A program made the translations under genes and the position numbers. Below the pieces are notes generated by a model, which was given only the letters and a program-made list of their open reading frames with translations, ran no database searches and had not been told where the DNA came from. From Oscillospiraceae bacterium (GTDB taxonomy: Bacteria > Bacillota > Clostridia > Oscillospirales > Acutalibacteraceae), in assembly GCA_022508705.1 (NCBI GenBank), contig JAFLUO010000041.1:1-14528 (forward strand): a stretch of 14,528 nucleotides of DNA. Direction: 5' to 3'. Every line of letters begins with the position of its first letter. Position 1 is the stretch's first letter. This document shows, in pieces, positions 13,535 to 14,528 of this stretch.

Positions 13535-14528
13535 ATGTCAAATAGATTGTTACAGGGAATTGTTCACCAGATGGTCGAGGTTATCGACAGGACATTCGGT
13601 GTTATTGATGAAACAGGCACCGTTATTTCTTGCAGCGAGTTCGGCAAAATAGGTGAAATGCAGTCACACGCGGTGTCAAAGGTTTTTGCATCAACCGATA
13701 TTGTACATGCAGACGGTTACACTTACAAAGCCTTCGGCGCTCATATGCACCCTGAGTATGCAGTTTTCGTTGAGGGAGACGACGACATTGCGGCACGTTA
13801 CGTTGCGGTGCTTGCCGTTTCATTTTCAACAATAAAGCAGTATTACGATGAAAAATATGACAGAGGCAATTTCATCAAGAATGTAATTCTTGAAAATATC
13901 CTTCCAGGGGACATATACATTAAAGCCCGCGAGCTTCGTTTCAATAACGACGCTACAAGGGTAGTTGTTCTTATCAGAATTACCGAGCGTAACGACGTTT
14001 CTGTGTTTGACGTTATTCAGGACCTTTTCCCCGACAAAACAAAGGATTTTGTTATAAATATTAACGAAACGGACATTGCTCTTGTTAAAGAGGTTAAAGC
14101 GGGAATTGAAACTAAAGACCTTGAAAAGCTTGCCCGTTCAATAGTGGACTCCCTGGGCACTGAGTATTACACTCATGTACTCGTTGGTATCGGCACTACT
14201 ATTGACAGCATTAAAGATCTTTCACGCTCTTTCCGTGAGGCGCAGGTTTCCCTCGAGGTAGGCAAGGTTTTTGATACGGAAAAAACCATTGTAAGTTACG
14301 ATAATCTCGGTATAGCAAGACTTATTTATCAGCTCCCCACAACCCTTTGCGAAATGTTCCTTAAAGAGATATTCAAGCGGGGGTCAATTGAAAGTCTTGA
14401 CCACGAAACGCTTTTCACCATTCAAAAATTCTTTGAAAATAATCTTAATGTTTCAGAAACTTCAAGAAAGCTATTCGTTCACAGAAACACTTTGGTTTAC
14501 AGACTTGAAAAGATTAAAAAGCTTACAG
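13535..14528 (+). CDS. CdaR/PucR-family transcriptional regulator, 3' end outside window
   Basis: The frame is open from ATG at 13535 to the end of the window: 331 residues are visible and perhaps 20-40 are missing. Residues about 1-120 form a sensory part (FGVIDETGTVISCSEFG; HADGYTYKAFGA; AVLAVSFSTIKQYYDE) like the sugar-diacid/PAS-like N-terminus of such regulators. About 130-260 resembles the degenerate GGDEF-like CdaR domain (VVVLIRIT, VLVGIGTTIDSIKDLSRSF, REAQVSLEVGK). About 293-331 is the C-terminal PucR-type helix-turn-helix (FFENNLNVSETSRKLFVHRN, then TLVYRLEKI), whose wing or last helix is cut. It is likely an activator or repressor of carbon or purine-related genes; the target is not visible. 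GGGGG lies eight bases before ATG. Confidence 0.9.
   Translation, partial: MSNRLLQGIVHQMVEVIDRTFGVIDETGTVISCSEFGKIGEMQSHAVSKVFASTDIVHADGYTYKAFGAHMHPEYAVFVEGDDDIAARYVAVLAVSFSTIKQYYDEKYDRGNFIKNVILENILPGDIYIKARELRFNNDATRVVVLIRITERNDVSVFDVIQDLFPDKTKDFVININETDIALVKEVKAGIETKDLEKLARSIVDSLGTEYYTHVLVGIGTTIDSIKDLSRSFREAQVSLEVGKVFDTEKTIVSYDNLGIARLIYQLPTTLCEMFLKEIFKRGSIESLDHETLFTIQKFFENNLNVSETSRKLFVHRNTLVYRLEKIKKLT

Noticed and set aside
13623..13835. Short open frames on both strands within the regulator gene
   Set aside because: The + strand frame from 13535 is open to the window end and encodes a clear CdaR/PucR-type protein.

Overview
The window looks like a chromosomal housekeeping segment of a low-to-moderate-GC member of the Clostridia. 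An Oscillospirales/Ruminococcaceae-like bacterium is my guess from protein flavour, codon use and gene sets such as ylxM-ffh-rpsP-khpA-rimM-trmD and rsmD-coaD; this is inference, not a species call. All supported genes lie on the + strand. I see no tRNA, rRNA, CRISPR array, insertion sequence or phage gene.

Layout. (1) 1-2171: mutS2, entering from outside the window and interrupted by an in-frame TAA at 57-59, followed by an intact 702-codon reading frame from a TTG at 63. (2) 2228-2749: a serine-rich lipoprotein with its own promoter. (3) 2752-6419: a promoter, then ylxM-ffh (protein targeting), rpsP, khpA, rimM and trmD (ribosome and tRNA maturation), with overlaps at ylxM/ffh and rimM/trmD, a structured ffh-rpsP spacer and a terminator-like hairpin between khpA and rimM. 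(4) 6504-7373: a membrane-anchored polysaccharide deacetylase, in the place where rplS often follows trmD. (5) 7491-7894: a stand-alone HPr gene with its own promoter and terminator. (6) 7914-10422: uvrC overlapping a Gph-like HAD phosphatase gene. (7) 10419-12050: a promoter, then rsmD, coaD and a coiled-coil protein whose start overlaps the coaD stop. (8) 12116-13350: a DUF4830-like membrane-anchored protein and an RsuA-family pseudouridine synthase. (9) 13452-14528: a promoter region rich in inverted repeats, then a CdaR/PucR-type regulator cut by the window end.

Functionally the genes concern translation and its quality (S16, RimM, TrmD, RsmD, RsuA, KhpA), co-translational secretion (Ffh, YlxM), DNA repair (UvrC, and MutS2 if functional), CoA synthesis (CoaD), PTS signalling (HPr) and the envelope (deacetylase, lipoprotein, DUF4830 protein).

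I found no clear new multi-gene system. The points that stand out are the nonsense codon in mutS2; promoters placed against terminator-like hairpins, one of which holds the next gene's ribosome binding site; the inverted repeats before the CdaR-type gene; and an uncharacterised protein with a strict 11-residue coiled-coil repeat coupled to coaD.
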